Notes under the pieces: generated by a model
What the model was told of the DNA's origin: nothing
Databases searched by the model: none
What the model saw: only the letters and a program-made list of their open reading frames with translations
NCBI GenBank assembly: GCA_903813345.2
Contig: CAIIXF020000011.1
Coordinates: 30,870,166 to 30,934,165 of the forward strand
Direction: 5' to 3'
Origin: Owenia fusiformis
Lineage: Eukaryota; Annelida; Polychaeta; Sabellida; Oweniidae
DNA length: 64,000 bases
Shown: positions 1 through 12,026 of the stretch, one piece after another
Position numbering within the stretch: the stretch's first letter is position 1
Layout: each line of letters begins with the position of its first letter
Made by a program: the position numbers and the translations under genes

Positions 1-265
1 TCGGCCCTATACAAATACATGTAGAGTTCACACATAAATAGCCGTTCAGCTCTAGTGTTTGTTTAGACTACACCATAGCTTGTAATGATTACATAGTATC
101 CCATTGATGAAGTTCAATAGCTGGTTTTCTAATACATGTTTTAAACGAGCTCGTTTCGTAAGATTATTGGAGTTAAATCATGCGTAACATACATCATCTT
201 CTTCAGAAAGAATTATACTCTGCATCGAAATCAAAATTGCGAGGATAGTATTCAACAGACACGAG
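1..265. repeat. dispersed repeat, copy A (cut by window edge)
   Basis: This stretch aligns by eye, in the same orientation, with 33848-34112. Shared blocks include ATAGCTGGTTTTCT, CAAGCTCGTTT-like text, ACATCATC and TCGAAATCAAAATT, in the same order with scattered substitutions. Similarity stops near base 265. The left end runs off the window, so total length is unknown. No coding capacity is apparent; a 63-codon minus-strand frame here is chance. Confidence 0.65.
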
Positions 266-2396
266 TATAATGACTCCCGTTGATAGCAACGTGAAATTGT
301 AAAATCTCCCGTTCTAAACACGCAACATTGAAGTTGAACGGGTATCTGAAGTAGACTAAAGCGATACAATCCTATGTTGATTCAATGTACTTTGCGTTTA
401 CGTATACGTTTTGAAAAACCGTATTTGCTTAACCTCTCCTATATATGCAAAGCTTAACCTCTCCATTGCTAGTAGACATATACCTCACTCTTCAACACTT
501 TGTATAACATACCCATCCACAAACCAGACCACTTGGGACTATGATAAATGGTAACTGCCGTTATCGTAACGATTTTAGAAATCGTTCCTTGGAGCAAGCA
601 TACAAACGAGATGGAAGAACGTTAAAAACTATTTTGATATTCAATTCAATATTTTCATTGCATCTTCTGTAGATTAATTTTTAGCCACATATCGTCTTAA
701 AGAATAAGCTACGCGGATTAAGGACACCTTGAACGTGAACGTATAGAATTGTAAGTGTGGTCCTTTAAGGATTAATTATCCCCTTCGGAGTACTTACTTG
801 CCTGATCGAGTATATAAATGTTATGAAAAAGTTATAATCATGTCCTTGGAAAAAATGATGAAATATATAGATAAACATCTTTGCTTATAACAATTTCACA
901 TGCAAACTACGTGGAATTATTTATTTTATTTGGCTGCAGCGTTGAAATTTATTGTTCGATTTGTATACAACATAGATATGGTATATTTAAAATGTCCAAT
1001 TACTTATTTCCAAGTACATGGCTAGGAAATAAAGGAAGTTTGTTGGAGACCCGTGTCATGAAGAAACTACCTTTCTGATATAAAATGTGAAGAAGTTACC
1101 GCGTTGTTATAATCATAATTCCCAGATTGACGTTTTCTGTAGTTCTTGTTATTTTTGTGTTGGAATCATAAACTATTTATTCATTGGTTGCCTAACATGG
1201 ACAAACAATTGAAGTTATATTTCCCTGTATATTTTATTGAAGTTTAATCTTGTTTTCAAAAAATCTATTGATCGAGGGAAGAGATTAAATCTTTTTAAAA
1301 TATGAAATTTGGAATGATTGCATCTTGAGTTAAATTGTAATGAAGTTCATGGCAAATAAACTGGATATCTTTTGCATATTTTGAGGGTTGGCCAATGTTG
1401 AATAATCAAGTGTCAGTTGGAAGGGTTATCTTCCTGGAGAGGTTTCCCTTTGGATATACAAATTATTTTCGCTCCATATCAAATGAATAAAATTGTTCAT
1501 AGATACAACCAATCTAACCGGATTTGTTTTGACGAAAGATGCAGAGTTGAAAGACGGCAAACATCCACAAGACAAGCTGTTCAACAACAACTTACATTTT
1601 CAAAATGTAACATTAAGGTAGAGAGATGATAGATTGAAAGATAAGGCAAATGAACTACAGAAAGCAACTGCTTTTAATAAAAGCATGGCCTCAAATCTAA
1701 TAAAATCTACGAAAAGCTCTGTTCGTTTCATTGTTTCAGATATGTAAAGGTTAAACATCGATTGCTATTTCTTATTTTAGCTGAGGCCAGGAGATTATTT
1801 AAAGGTCCCATTTTAACATGGAAAAAATGTTCTTATCATTCATTCAATCATTTTCATGACTTTAAAAGTTATAGAGAGATTTTTGAAAAAAAGGTTTTAA
1901 GGGATTTTTCAAATAAAAGTTGAAATTTTTAATCATCAAATATTCGACTATTCAGTGCAAAACATAGTAACTTTTTAACACCACTGCGAAGATTAAACAA
2001 AGGACGTACTATTTGAATGATAAAATGTCAGACCTAATGTGCCACTTAAATGTTTTAGCATATTAAAAAACCTGTGCGACCTCAGTGACAGCATCGTGAC
2101 GTCATCATTCTCATATTTTCTAAAAATGCTAATCTTTCAAAATAAACCAATGTTGATTGACTCACTTGGTTGAAAAGAAGAATATATTGTGTTTTAGACA
2201 TTGTTGTACCATTGGTTTCTATGAGAACTAAAATATTGAATATCACTTCCATACATATGTAGGTGAGTTCATTTCTCGCTTATTTATCAACCGATTCTGT
2301 TATTTTTTCGACAAAAGACACGAGGATGAATGCTACATATTGGTGTGAATTATCGCTTATTAAAACATATTTGTGAGCTCTAAAATTTAATTTTAA
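266..2396. other. no gene seen
   Basis: AT-rich sequence with frames no longer than about 70 codons and no recognisable protein motif. The only structure noticed is a short direct repeat (GCTTAACCTCTCC and neighbour) near 428-465. Confidence 0.5.
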
Positions 2397-2692
2397 ATAA
2401 AGGATGATTCTCGGTTTGGAGAACGAAGTTCATCACTCTAATTGAGCGCTATCCCTGCTTCGGACAAATTTGATTTTTTTTACATAATATAGATTTGAAT
2501 GTCTTCTTTTGAATAGACATAAATTAATTTGGGTAATATTTCTAGATTTTCCATAAAAAATTACTAGTGAACCACCCAACGTCGCTTCTATGATTCGTAC
2601 CACTTTTTTTAACTTGATGTATTGCATATTTTCGTGGGTCGATTTAAAAAAAAATACAAACGACGTATACATGAATATGTCATAAGCATATC
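2397..2692 (+). repeat. arm of a long-range inverted repeat
   Basis: This block is the reverse complement of 12027-12331. It opens with TAAAGGATGATTCTCGG and continues through GAGAACGAAGTTCATCACTC, the run over a LINE-like AT-rich middle, and ends near ATATGTCATAAGCATAT. Arms are about 300 bp with scattered mismatches and lie about 9.3 kb apart. Probably two copies of one dispersed element in opposite orientation. Neither shows coding capacity. Confidence 0.75.
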
Positions 2693-2993
2693 GTGAGATA
2701 ATTGTTAGATTAGGTTTGCTATAAGTGACTTTAAAACAAAAAAATAAAAAACATTAGTTCACGTGTTAAAGTTCCATTGACCGTGACATCAAGGAAAATT
2801 GAGCTTTTTGTCGTGAGACATCTTTATAGATGGAACTAGCTATGTACTACATTTTCAAATACACTCACATAGAACATATCTAAGATGTTCTTTTTATCGA
2901 TGAAAAGATTCTTACATTCGGAAGTTACAAAAAAATAGCCGCCTGTTTTTAACATCCCTTTGTCACTCATCCCTTAATTATCTCTGTGTATCC

Positions 2994-3076
2994 ATTCTGA
3001 TACTCATAGCATCTTTCTGTTTCACCTGAAACATCTCAGGGCTGAGAAGAAATGAGATGTCATGGTTTATCATGAT
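2994..3076 (+). repeat. short dispersed repeat, copy 1 of 3
   Basis: An 83-bp core beginning ATTCTGATACTCATAGCATC and ending CATGGTTTATCATGATG. Related copies lie at 27665-27746 (plus) and 18958-19052 (minus). The core has self-complementary pieces (GTTTCA/TGAAAC and CATCTCA/TGAGATG), so it may fold. It may be the conserved part of a SINE or a MITE; the family was not identified. Confidence 0.7.
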
Positions 3077-3279
3077 GCGGTGTATCTTATACTTGTGTGT
3101 GTTCGATTTTGATAGCACCCGAGTGCAACCTAAGGAGCACATACAATACATTTTGTGTATGCCCAGTCTGGTCTTATATCTGCCTGCTCTGAGGAATTTT
3201 GGTGGCGATTTTTTGATTTTTGTAATAGCTTACTACATAGCATCTCTTGTGCGCGTAAATCCCAATGTTTTGAAATAGA

Positions 3280-3952
3280 AAATAGAGACTCAATTCTATA
3301 TCGATAGTTTCACAGATGAGGGTAGCGAATGGGCGCAGCTTTGACGATCAACGAATGATATAACGATATCACGGATTTCACCGAATGTTATATTCATCCC
3401 TAAATAGCTTATTTATTTAGTCTTAAGATCCTTGTGATGTTTCTATTCATTGCAGTGACTCTGAAATTGCTGTGCCAGATATGACGTCACAGCGACTCAT
3501 TTTCCAACATTTAAGCATTTAACTAAATAATTGAAATATAATTATTAAAGAATGAGGACCTTGTGTTTCACTCTGGACGAGGGGGGGCCATGTCTCGGCT
3601 AGTTGTGCATTAACGTTTGATACTCTTTTGTGGATAAAAATAATGAATATATGTTAACGTAGCACTAAGCAGATACTTTTAAAGAATATAGTTACACTTA
3701 AAGAATAGGTCCAACGAATAGATATTGAATATAGGACTCGTTTGATGAACGATCGTTGTAATAATTCTAATAAACCTATAGAAATGAATCAACGATTAAA
3801 GTGCTTATTCGGTAATTTCTGTTTATTTTTTCTCACTGCAGTAGATTAAACAGATATTGGTAAGTAAAAATAGTATTCCAACAGACTCTTAACTCATTCT
3901 ATTTGTTCATTAGTGGCAAAATAAGATTTCCCGGGAAAAAACATGACGTCAC
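3280..3952. other. no gene seen
   Basis: AT-rich, with no protein motif, tandem repeat or inverted structure recognised. Confidence 0.5.
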
Positions 3953-4152
3953 GAACCAAGGAGGATTGGCTCCCAGAATGCAACACCGATATTCTGCAAA
4001 ACAATCACCTAGCGATAGCTTTGTTGGAGAGTATCGGGTCATTCTCCATGCAGTCGTACAAATTATACAGACACGAATAGCAAATGACGCATGCGTGGAG
4101 ATTAAAGAATATCGAGTTGGAACCCTGGCTTCCAATCCTCCTTGGTCACGAA
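3953..4152. repeat. 200-bp imperfect palindrome (MITE-like)
   Basis: The left arm (3953-3997) and right arm (4104-4152) are inverted copies sharing ACCAAGGAGGATTGG, CCAG, CAAC and CGATATTCT in order, separated by about 105 bp. This explains the overlapping frames on both strands here, including a 134-codon frame from 3903. No target duplication could be fixed, so it could be a MITE or a degenerate foldback. Confidence 0.6.
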
Positions 4153-4227
4153 CAGAAGCGGTTATGGATTTTTATCGGCAATGCGTTATGCAACTCGAAT
4201 GTAAATTCAAAAGTGTTCATGTTATAC

Positions 4228-4379
4228 CGTGTTCTGATTGGCCAGAAAGGAGTAACACTTACCGAAATCACCTCATGGTTCAATGCCTTTTGGTTACAAG
4301 ATTTTAGACGCCTTGTGTTAGGTAATACTATCAACTGAGCGTGTTTATTTTCTATATTGTGTTCTGACTGGCCAGAAAG
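4228..4379 (+). repeat. paired GTTCTGAYTGGCCAGAAAG direct repeat
   Basis: The 20-mer GTGTTCTGAYTGGCCAGAAA occurs near 4229 and again near 4359 in the same orientation. Each contains the near-palindrome TTCTGAYTGGCCAGAA. They may be termini of a small element, but this is not resolved. Confidence 0.4.
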
Positions 4380-4381
4380 TA

Positions 4382-5479
4382 ATTCTGCATGACTAGCTAT
4401 GTGAAAACGTACCGCTGGGTCGGAGGCTCTAATTTAGGTATTATTTTTTTTGGTTTATCGGAGGAAAAAACGTGACTCCAAAGTAGTCAACTCTGAATCA
4501 ATTCCTCACTTCAATGAATGCAGTTGCAATCAATTACACTAACACTTTATAAGCACGTTCGGAGATTATGAACTCCAACAACATATTCTAAACCCGTCCT
4601 GTTCGTGATGTCATGATAGAGATTTGAAATTGTGTTCCCGATTTTGAACATTAAATTTCACATTTATAAAAATGTTTACAAGAACGGTTACTGGTTCGAC
4701 ATGTTAGTGGTATTTACTTCATTTAGAACGTGTATAAACTGTATTTTGACCCCATGAGCATCGAACAGACACTTTAAGTTAATTGAAAGACTTCGTGTTC
4801 AAGTTAGCTGAATTTCGTGTAACTTAACTCTGTTATGTTTCTAGATTTTACTTGTGGAGAACAGAAATCATAATCACAATCGTATTTTAAGGCAAATAGG
4901 CCATGCATATGCTTTGAGTTACACGGTGAATGATCAAATTAACATATTTTGGATGTTGAATTTCATTTCAAGTTCATTCGAATTTTACGCATAATCCAAT
5001 AAAATTAATGTATACTGTCTAGGCTGAGACTAACATATATATGTTATTTAATGTATTTAATATACAGGATATATCTGAGAAGGTTATACATGTATAATAT
5101 ATCTACAAGAGGAACAGTGGGGACCGAGGGTTGATATATTACCTTTAACTGTCGAAAATCGGGCATTTAATAACTGATTTATTTGTAAATTATGAGGATT
5201 AGATACGCATTGAATGTAAGTTATTGAGGTGTTAGAAAAACAAACTTACAAACAAACCACCGAGTTTAGACATATTATTACATGTATTGTCCTATTATCA
5301 AATCATATATTGTGTTCTATTTCTAAAACGTTAACAGTTTATGGTGTACAATAAAACTATTACTATGAACCACTTTGATACATTTAGACATAAAATATCA
5401 AGTTACTCATCAGCCAACAAATTACAAAATATCGAAAAATGAAAAATACGAGGTACTTGTTCACTCAAATCTTGCAGTC
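4382..5479. other. no gene seen
   Basis: AT-rich intergenic sequence with no recognised motif, tandem array or long frame. Confidence 0.5.
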
Positions 5480-7150
5480 AATTGGTAATTATTATTATTA
5501 TTAATTTATTAACCTGTAGTTAAACAGAGTAGTTTTATAATTTACAACACATATACATGTACATAATAAAGTCAAAACTATTTACAGAAAGTGTTTTTTG
5601 GTCACCTTTTTACATCTGGTTACCAGTGTACGCTCGCATTAAACGAGCTCTTTTTATACTCATTTGGAGAACAATTTCACCTATTTGGATCATGTCATTT
5701 TCAGCTATATGTTCGTGATAGCCGAATACAACGCTCTTTAAATCACAAGGGTTACCGTATTTATTTATAATAGAAGTCAGTCTGGCATGTTCATCAAAGT
5801 AAGCCTCACAGGAGCTAAGGAAATGTTCAATCGTTTCTACCTCAAACGTATTACACAAAACGCAAATACAATTTAGCCCAGAGTTTTTTACGCGCAGCTC
5901 ATGGCAGTCTGTAGAGAGGCGCATCATAATTTTACATACTGGAAGATTTTCTGGTTTCATTTTTGCGAGTAACCACCATATACATGGTTTAAGTAGTCCA
6001 CTTCTACTAGTTGAGACATCCGAAATCTTTACACCTATGTCGTGGCGCTTGTACATTGCGCAAATCGTGTTGTAGTCGTTTCTCTGTTTGGTGCCTATTA
6101 TATTCCTAATTATCCTTTTCCATGTATATTTAGATGGAAAATTCGCGTTGGTAATCATATTGATCACATAGTCTAATAGATTGTGACGTTTTATACACTC
6201 CCACATCCTGTATATTGGTGAATCCCATTTTTTTCCTTGTATAAATATGCTCATAAAGCGCATCATCAGTAGTTGTTTGTAAATATTGGTCATGGGAAGC
6301 GTAATAATACTGAAAAACATAAGGAGTTTGTCATAGTCCATCTTTAGTTTAACTGAACACATTCCCAGTGGCATCGTCGACATTGGATTGCTGCAATTAC
6401 TGGGAAGAAATTGTATCCTTCGTCCAATTTCGCGTTGGGCCACTTCCATCATTTCAACATCACGTTGTTTATAGTTGATGATTTGATCACCGTAGAGAAA
6501 CGTAGGAACAGTAAAGCTATTGTACAACTTAGTGGCTAGAATGGGGGATAGGCCGTTTGTTTTATGACCGAGTCCAAAAAGCGAAAACAGTTTCCTTTTG
6601 CCACTTGATATAGCGTGCTTGGTGTGGTCACTAAAATCTCCGGTTGTACTCAGAGGTATGCCCACATGTTTGGCCTTCGTGACGTTATTTATCGTGTCCG
6701 TCCCTAAATTAAATGCGTATTTTTCGTTGCTACCATACGTTAGCGCGACACATTTCTGTGGGTGAAGAGTGTATCTCCATTTTGAACTATGTTTAAATGA
6801 GATATCCAGCAACGTGTCCATTGCCCCTGGGAATAAAGCTACTAATGCAATGTCATCAGCGTACGCTGGGGAGCAGGTATTCATTCCCATGACCTTGGCT
6901 CCTAAATTGCTCCTTTGGAGTTCCGTTAATAAGTCACTTATATAAAATTGATACAGGATCATACTGTTAACGGCCCCCTGAAATACTCCCTGGCGTATTT
7001 TAAAGGGCTCTGACATTGTTCCGGCGACTTGAACGCTGCAGAAGTAGTTCTGATATGAGTTGTACAAGAGTCTCCATAGCTTCCATAGGTAATGTATGTT
7101 ATATAAATAGTATATAACATATATAATGTATATTATATAAATAGTTCGCA
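5480..7150 (-). mobile_element. 5'-truncated LINE (non-LTR retrotransposon), copy 1
   Basis: Minus-strand element made of the reverse transcriptase fragment at 5610-7214, a short 3' untranslated region, and a tail of AAT-type repeats near 5484-5515. On its 5' side it begins abruptly in a TATATAAATAG-like AT array (about 7088-7150), where the palm upstream of motif B is missing. The protein aligns along its length with the LINE at 52.4-54.8 kb, so both belong to one lineage. The endonuclease and N-terminal RT are absent. Clade CR1/L2/Jockey-like is a guess from motif style. Confidence 0.85.
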
Positions 7151-7214
7151 AAGTAAATGAGCAAAAGCGTAACATTTGTATGTAGCATGCTTCATAAAAC
7201 AAGTCAGCGTGCAT
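5610..7214 (-). pseudogene. LINE reverse transcriptase fragment, decayed
   Basis: A 534-codon frame opening at an ATG inside non-element AT-rich DNA. Residues 1-42 are translated flanking or AT-array sequence and are not family-like. From about residue 44 (KLWRLLYNSY) it follows the second LINE of this window: motif B near residues 76-84 (GVFQGAVNS, where the sister copy has GVHQGGVLS), the catalytic YADD box at 118-121, the thumb region with SGKRK and GLGHKT, and a C-terminal zinc-knuckle-like motif C451-x2-C454-x9-H464-x4-C469. Motif A and everything before it are missing. The altered motif B and truncation mean it cannot be an active polymerase. It ends at a TAA followed by a short UTR and AAT tail. 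Confidence 0.85.
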
Positions 7215-7552
7215 TTTGTTCCTGGCACTGATTGGTTAATAAGTGAATACAATTCGTTGAATGCACGATGCACTCACAAGATTAGCAGCTGGGAAAGGCT
7301 ATTCAACAAAAAGTACGCTTTCGTACTCATAAAAGGATTACCCTTTTACAACTTTGACAACTTTGAAGCATGAACTTAGAAATGTACTTACTGTTACTGT
7401 TACCCTGTGGATCCCAGGGTTTTGATATGTTCTGCGAAGTCATGCAAAGAAAGACCATATAGTCCATTTGTCATTTTCTGAACGTATGAATATTTAAAAG
7501 TATGATGTTTTTCTGTGTAAATACTATCATTAGGGATTATTGGAGTGATTTA

Positions 7553-7732
7553 GCTGGGTTGCCAAAAAAATAACTTTGGGGAAAATTTTGGTATCTATTA
7601 CCATAGTAACATACCAGGTATATGGTGGTATCCCAACGCTAAGTCAATAGTCAACGCCATGTTAAGCGATTGCACCCCTCCCTAATCAGCCTATATAATT
7701 TTTTCCCCAAACAAACTTTTTCGGCAACCCAG
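7553..7732. mobile_element. MITE with CTGGGTTGCC inverted ends
   Basis: The left terminus CTGGGTTGCCAAAAAAATAA and the right terminus, read in reverse CTGGGTTGCCGAAAAAGTTT, are imperfect inverted repeats of about 35 bp, each followed by TTTGGGGAAAA. The element is about 180 bp and non-coding. Flanks read TTAG on the left and TTAA on the right, so a TTAA (or TTA) target duplication is likely. The right flank coincides with the insertion point of the next element. Confidence 0.65.
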
Positions 7733-7736
7733 TTAA

Positions 7737-9381
7737 TGCCTTGGTCACATAGGCTCCGATTTTTACTACGGCGCCCGGCCGATGAGTATTTTGTTCAAAA
7801 TCGGCCGGCGAGCCCGGGCATCGTACGGGCGCCGGGCGATGATCGCCACTCATCGGCCGATTTTTAGACATCGTACGGGCGCCGGCAGAGTTTTATCGCG
7901 GAGATAAAAGTTGCCGATGTCTTGGTGATTTTTTCTCAACCAAACTCATCGGTAGCTACCCGGCCGTGTCCCGTCCGGTCATCGTACGATTATCTTACGG
8001 CGCCCGGTGGCATCGCACGGTCATCTTGGGATTTTGCGTGCTGATTTGTTGATAAATCTTAATAATGATTACTTATAAAGTGATATAAAGGTTTTAAAAA
8101 TAATGAGGTAAGGAATTATAATTACTACTTACTGTCAGAGATTTTTTATAAAACATAAATGGAACGATTAGGCTTACTGTAAAACAATGACACACATTTG
8201 AATGGCTGTTTGGGTGGGTAGGTTGATCTAGTCGTTCTTATATTGACATTACTCGTGTATGTCTGTCATACACATTGAATAGAGTGATACATTTTATGCG
8301 TATATTCACTCATGCATATACCATTACAAATCATTTATTTTAAAAATCTTCTGAATGTTTTTGTGAGTACAGTATTTTCAAGGGTCACAATTTTAATACG
8401 AAAGTTCACTGTCTCAATCACAGTTAATATGCCAAAGGCTAAGGATAGAGGGGATAAGGCCAATGGGCCATATATGAGGAAGGCCTTGGGAAGATAGGTG
8501 GAAAAAGACAATAACAATGCTAGTGAGCTGGTGGATGATGAAGATTAAGATGTGTCTAGGGAAGAGGGTACTCCACTTGAAATAGAAGAAAAAATTGCCA
8601 AGTGCTTAGAAGATAGGCCATAATTTTTATGACCAAACAAATTCTCTTTACGAGAACAGACAAAAGAAAGATGCAAAAATAGGGAATTTTGCTAATAGCA
8701 TCGGATGGACAGTTAGACATAGTATTTGTTTATATGAAAGATCTAAAAATGAATTAAGGTCAGGGTGCACTTTGATGAAAATACCACGTGCAGTATGGCA
8801 AGTGAATTTAGACGGTCATATCTTTCAACATGAGTACTTTCTGGGCATAAATACAGTGTTTTTATTAAAACAATATGTTTTCTTTCAATTGAAGTACCCA
8901 TGATAGTAAAAATATCAATCAAACAATTTGAAATATTATGAATAGGGACCCCATGTCAGCATTATTTCTAAATATTAAACCTATTTACTCAAAAGAGGAT
9001 CTTCTTTTTGTGATTTTTATTGCATGAAAACATTATTATCCTGGAAGTCCTGTCTATCGAAGTATTTCGTTTTCAAATCTTGCATTCACGCCATGTGGAA
9101 CAGTCATTCTGGGTCATACAAGCATTTAGTGAAATCTAGAGGCCTGTAGATCGACCGATGTCCTGGCGGGTGCCGTACGGCCATCGGCAGATAGCCTTGC
9201 GATACCCGTGCGATGTCTTTCAGATTCAATTGATTGCGGGCGCCGTACGATGCCTGTACTAATGTGACCATACTCACGATTAGATCAAGACATCGGTGAA
9301 AAGTCACCGGCGCCCGGTCGATTTAGGAATCGGCCGATGACTACTCATCGGCCGGCGCCCGGCGGCTATGTGACCTAGGCA
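7737..9381 (+). mobile_element. PIF/Harbinger-like DNA transposon, non-autonomous
   Basis: Terminal inverted repeats read TGCCTTGGTCACATAGG at the left and, reversed, TGCCTAGGTCACATAGC at the right. Exact 3-bp TAA duplications flank them (7734-7736 and 9382-9384), matching the TWA target typical of PIF/Harbinger. The subterminal 200-300 bp on each side are GC-rich, with many CGGCCGATGA, GGCGCCCGG and CATCGTACGG motifs in both orientations, while the interior is AT-rich. A decayed MADF/Myb-like gene lies inside (8429-8780), as expected for the accessory protein of this superfamily. No DDE transposase was seen. Confidence 0.75.
8429..8780 (+). pseudogene. MADF/Myb-SANT-like transposon protein, broken
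   Basis: The frame starts MPKAKDRGDKANGPYMRKAL and is interrupted by stops after GR and after LVDDED. It stays readable through IEEKIAKCLEDRP, then continues one frame over with FYDQTNSLYENRQKKDAK and GNFANSIGW. The order (acidic linker, LEDRP, YDQTNSLY, aromatic and basic residues, IG-W) matches a MADF-type DNA-binding domain. In PIF/Harbinger transposons a Myb-like partner helps the transposase bind the termini. At least two stop codons and one frameshift make this copy dead. Family assignment is by eye. Confidence 0.6.
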
Positions 9382-9614
9382 TAAATCCCTTCAGAAAACC
9401 CTTATTATCATAAATCGACCATAAAACATCGTACTTTTAACAAATTCTAGGTTCACTATTGAATGTATAGGGGTGAAAAATGGACTAATATACTAAAAGT
9501 ATATGCCTGCTAGTCATATCTGTGACACTTTTGTATGATATGTATTCCACTTTGAACCACCATCTATTTCAATATTGTGAAAATATATATTTCCCAAATT
9601 ATAAAATAAATGAT

Positions 9615-9764
9615 CTTGTATTCGCGAATGCCACTAACGCCTGTCGGCTGCCGGATTAACCTACTATTTTATGGGCAATTCATTAAAATATGAATGGAAT
9701 ATTGGCAGGTACTTTTAATATTTAAATGAGTTGCCCATAGAAAAGTATGTTAATCCGGTAGATG
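9615..9764. mobile_element. palindromic MITE, copy 1 (right end eroded)
   Basis: Opens CTTGTATTCGCGAATGC, followed by CTAACGCCTGTCGGCTGCCG and GATTAACCTACTATTTTATG. The second half is the inverted form up to TTAATCCGGTAGATGA; the distal right arm is lost. The same family is at 9794-9977, 10371-10420 (partial) and 40744-40922. Confidence 0.7.
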
Positions 9765-9793
9765 AAATCTTTCATTCCCAAATCATAGTCTTA

Positions 9794-9977
9794 GCTTATA
9801 TTTGCGAATGCAAATAACGCCTTTCGCCTACCGGATTAACCTTCTATTTCACTGGAGACCCATGTAAATACGAATAGTACCTGCCACTATTCCATTCACA
9901 TTTAAATGAGTTAGTCATAGAATACTGGGTTAATCAGGTAACCGAGATGCGTTAGTTGCATTCGCGAATATAAGGTT
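9794..9977. mobile_element. palindromic MITE, copy 2
   Basis: An inverted-repeat element of about 184 bp with both ends present. It starts CTTATATTTGCGAATGC and ends GCATTCGCGAATATAAG. Inner landmarks are CTACCGGATTAACC on the left and GGTTAATCAGGTAACC on the right. Central sequence has paired TTTAAATGAGTT blocks. Non-coding. Confidence 0.75.
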
Positions 9978-10420
9978 AGAGTCCATTTCACTGTTTTATT
10001 GCGTCAGTAGAACCCCAAAAATAAGAAATCGGGAGACCATTGTGCAATAATATATGGAAAAGTAGATTCATATTGTACATGAATGACATTTGTACATTTC
10101 AGATTTTCTCATTTTTTGTGCAATAAGACTGTGACCTCTTGTAATTTGAAGAATTTCAGCCATGTTAATCTTATTGAAAATAACATGGCAGAGAAGCATC
10201 CATATATAAGAGGCCACACACTTTATATGCCAAACTAGAAGCAATCCAAGATATACAAATGTCATTCATGTACAATAGGAACATATTTTTCCATATATTA
10301 TTGCATGATGCTATTGTAATTTCTTATTTATTAGGTTTTACTGACGCAATTCAACAGTGAAATGGACTAGCTTGTATTCACGAATGCAAGAAACGCCTGT
10401 CGGCTACCGGATTAAACTAC
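9927..10420. repeat. 494-bp inverted repeat enclosing a 160-bp loop
   Basis: The left arm (9927-10095) and right arm (10254-10420) are inverted copies. They share the MITE end (GGTTAATC...GCATTCG), then AGTCCATTTCACTG, TTGCGTCAGTA, ATAAGAAAT, GCAATAATATATGGAAAA, and TTGTACATGAATGACATTTG. The last 50 bp of the right arm (10371-10420) is a partial copy of the palindromic MITE. The loop has no recognised content; a 65-codon minus frame across it is incidental. Confidence 0.75.
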
Positions 10421-12026
10421 CTTTGCAATCGTCGGTATTTTAGCGCGGAGATAAATGTTCAATATGACATAAATATTTGATATGACATCGATGAATACTT
10501 TCATCATTCTGGTGGAAATGTCTACCAAACTCCCCTCCCTTGTTCCCCTTCCCCCAAGTAACTTGTTAAGCTAAGTTCACACCAACGGCGCTTTGATGGC
10601 GCTTTTAAGCGGCGTGCAAAGCATAATCAACTGATGTGAATTTCTGAAAATTGTGAATTAAGCTTATATCGACAAAGCTAAAAATCCTTTGTTCATGTCA
10701 CTAAAGGTTCGAAAACGTTATTACATTTTCCAGTTACTTTAGTTACCACAGTTATCCAAGGCTATTTGGGCAAATAAAATCCGTAGTTTCAGTGATCAAT
10801 TCACGCTCAGCGATACTGCATGGGGGACATGAAAAGTTGTTTATTTTCCAATAAATCCTGCCATCATTTGGTACATCAAAGAACCTGATTATTGACTAGA
10901 TTAATGATGTCAAAGGTTGTAGGTAGCAATATGTCCATAAAAAAGGATTAACTTATTGCTGAAATTGAAAAAGAACAACCCATGCCATCATCAATCTAGC
11001 AAATCCAAAATGACTAATGACTCTGTTTAATGGTAACTGAAAAAAGACTGGAAACTTTTATTATATATAGCAACATACTGAACATAATCGATGGTTTCAT
11101 TTTGGCAATCGAGGTTTTATTACAGATTCTTATATGATAAACCAAACAACTTTTACATTTACCAGTCGCTTATGGTAATTAGCCATACATTTCTAGGAAT
11201 ACGTTTTATCGCAATCGTGTCAAAATATAAATTGTATTGATAAACAGAAAAGAACACAAAAAATCATATACGGGCGCCATTTTTCTAAGGTGTTTCTAAG
11301 TGTTGTTTAATCTCTCTAGACTATCTCTCATCAACGGCTTATTGTAGATTGGTTGAACAATGAACGTGTTATTTATAGCTATAATAACCACGTTGATGCT
11401 TGGGCGAATTTTAAGGTTTAAATCAGGAAGAGAGAGAGGTAGAAAGAGGCGTAATCTTGTGGCAAGTTCCTCACCTCCTACGCGCTGAATTGTGTTTCGA
11501 TTCCCCGTCCATTCTCCACACCGATTTTTTATTTTTAACTCATTGATGTATCCCTTTAAAGGAGTACAGGCTACAGTGAAGCTGTAAAGGAAGGACGTTT
11601 GTTTATTTCCATATTTCTGAATGTAAGCTTATACTAGATTTTACATACATGTTTATTCCAAGTGTTCTACTATATATTGTATAGATTCATCAGGCAGTTT
11701 TCAGTGTATTATTAGCAGAAAATCCCCATCGACCACGTAATCACGTGGTAGGATAGAAGTGATATAAATACACCCTCTCCAGCTCACAGCAATTAACTAG
11801 CTTATATTCACCACTAGCATAGTTCATAGCAAGTGGTGACATCTAATTAATAGATGATTAATCAATTTTATATATGACTTGTAAAATGCCAAAAATCTGA
11901 AGTCGCTCTTTTGAGAGGCCCTCTATTGGATGAATGTGTATAAAATGTCAGAGAATATCTCGAAAATGGGACACGATTTAAGAATGAATTATTTTCGAAT
12001 GTTTCTTAAAAACATATTGAAAGGAT
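10421..12026. other. no gene seen
   Basis: AT-rich, with no long frame or recognised element. A small perfect hairpin, ACCACGT-AATC-ACGTGGT, lies near 11733. Confidence 0.5.

Noticed and set aside
3903-4307. 134-codon plus frame
   Set aside because: It lies over an inverted-repeat element and has frames on both strands; the translation is not family-like.
7893-10455. GCGGAGATAAA string shared at 7.9, 10.4 and 26.5 kb
   Set aside because: Match of about 11-18 bp with no consistent flanking structure; not enough to call a repeat family.
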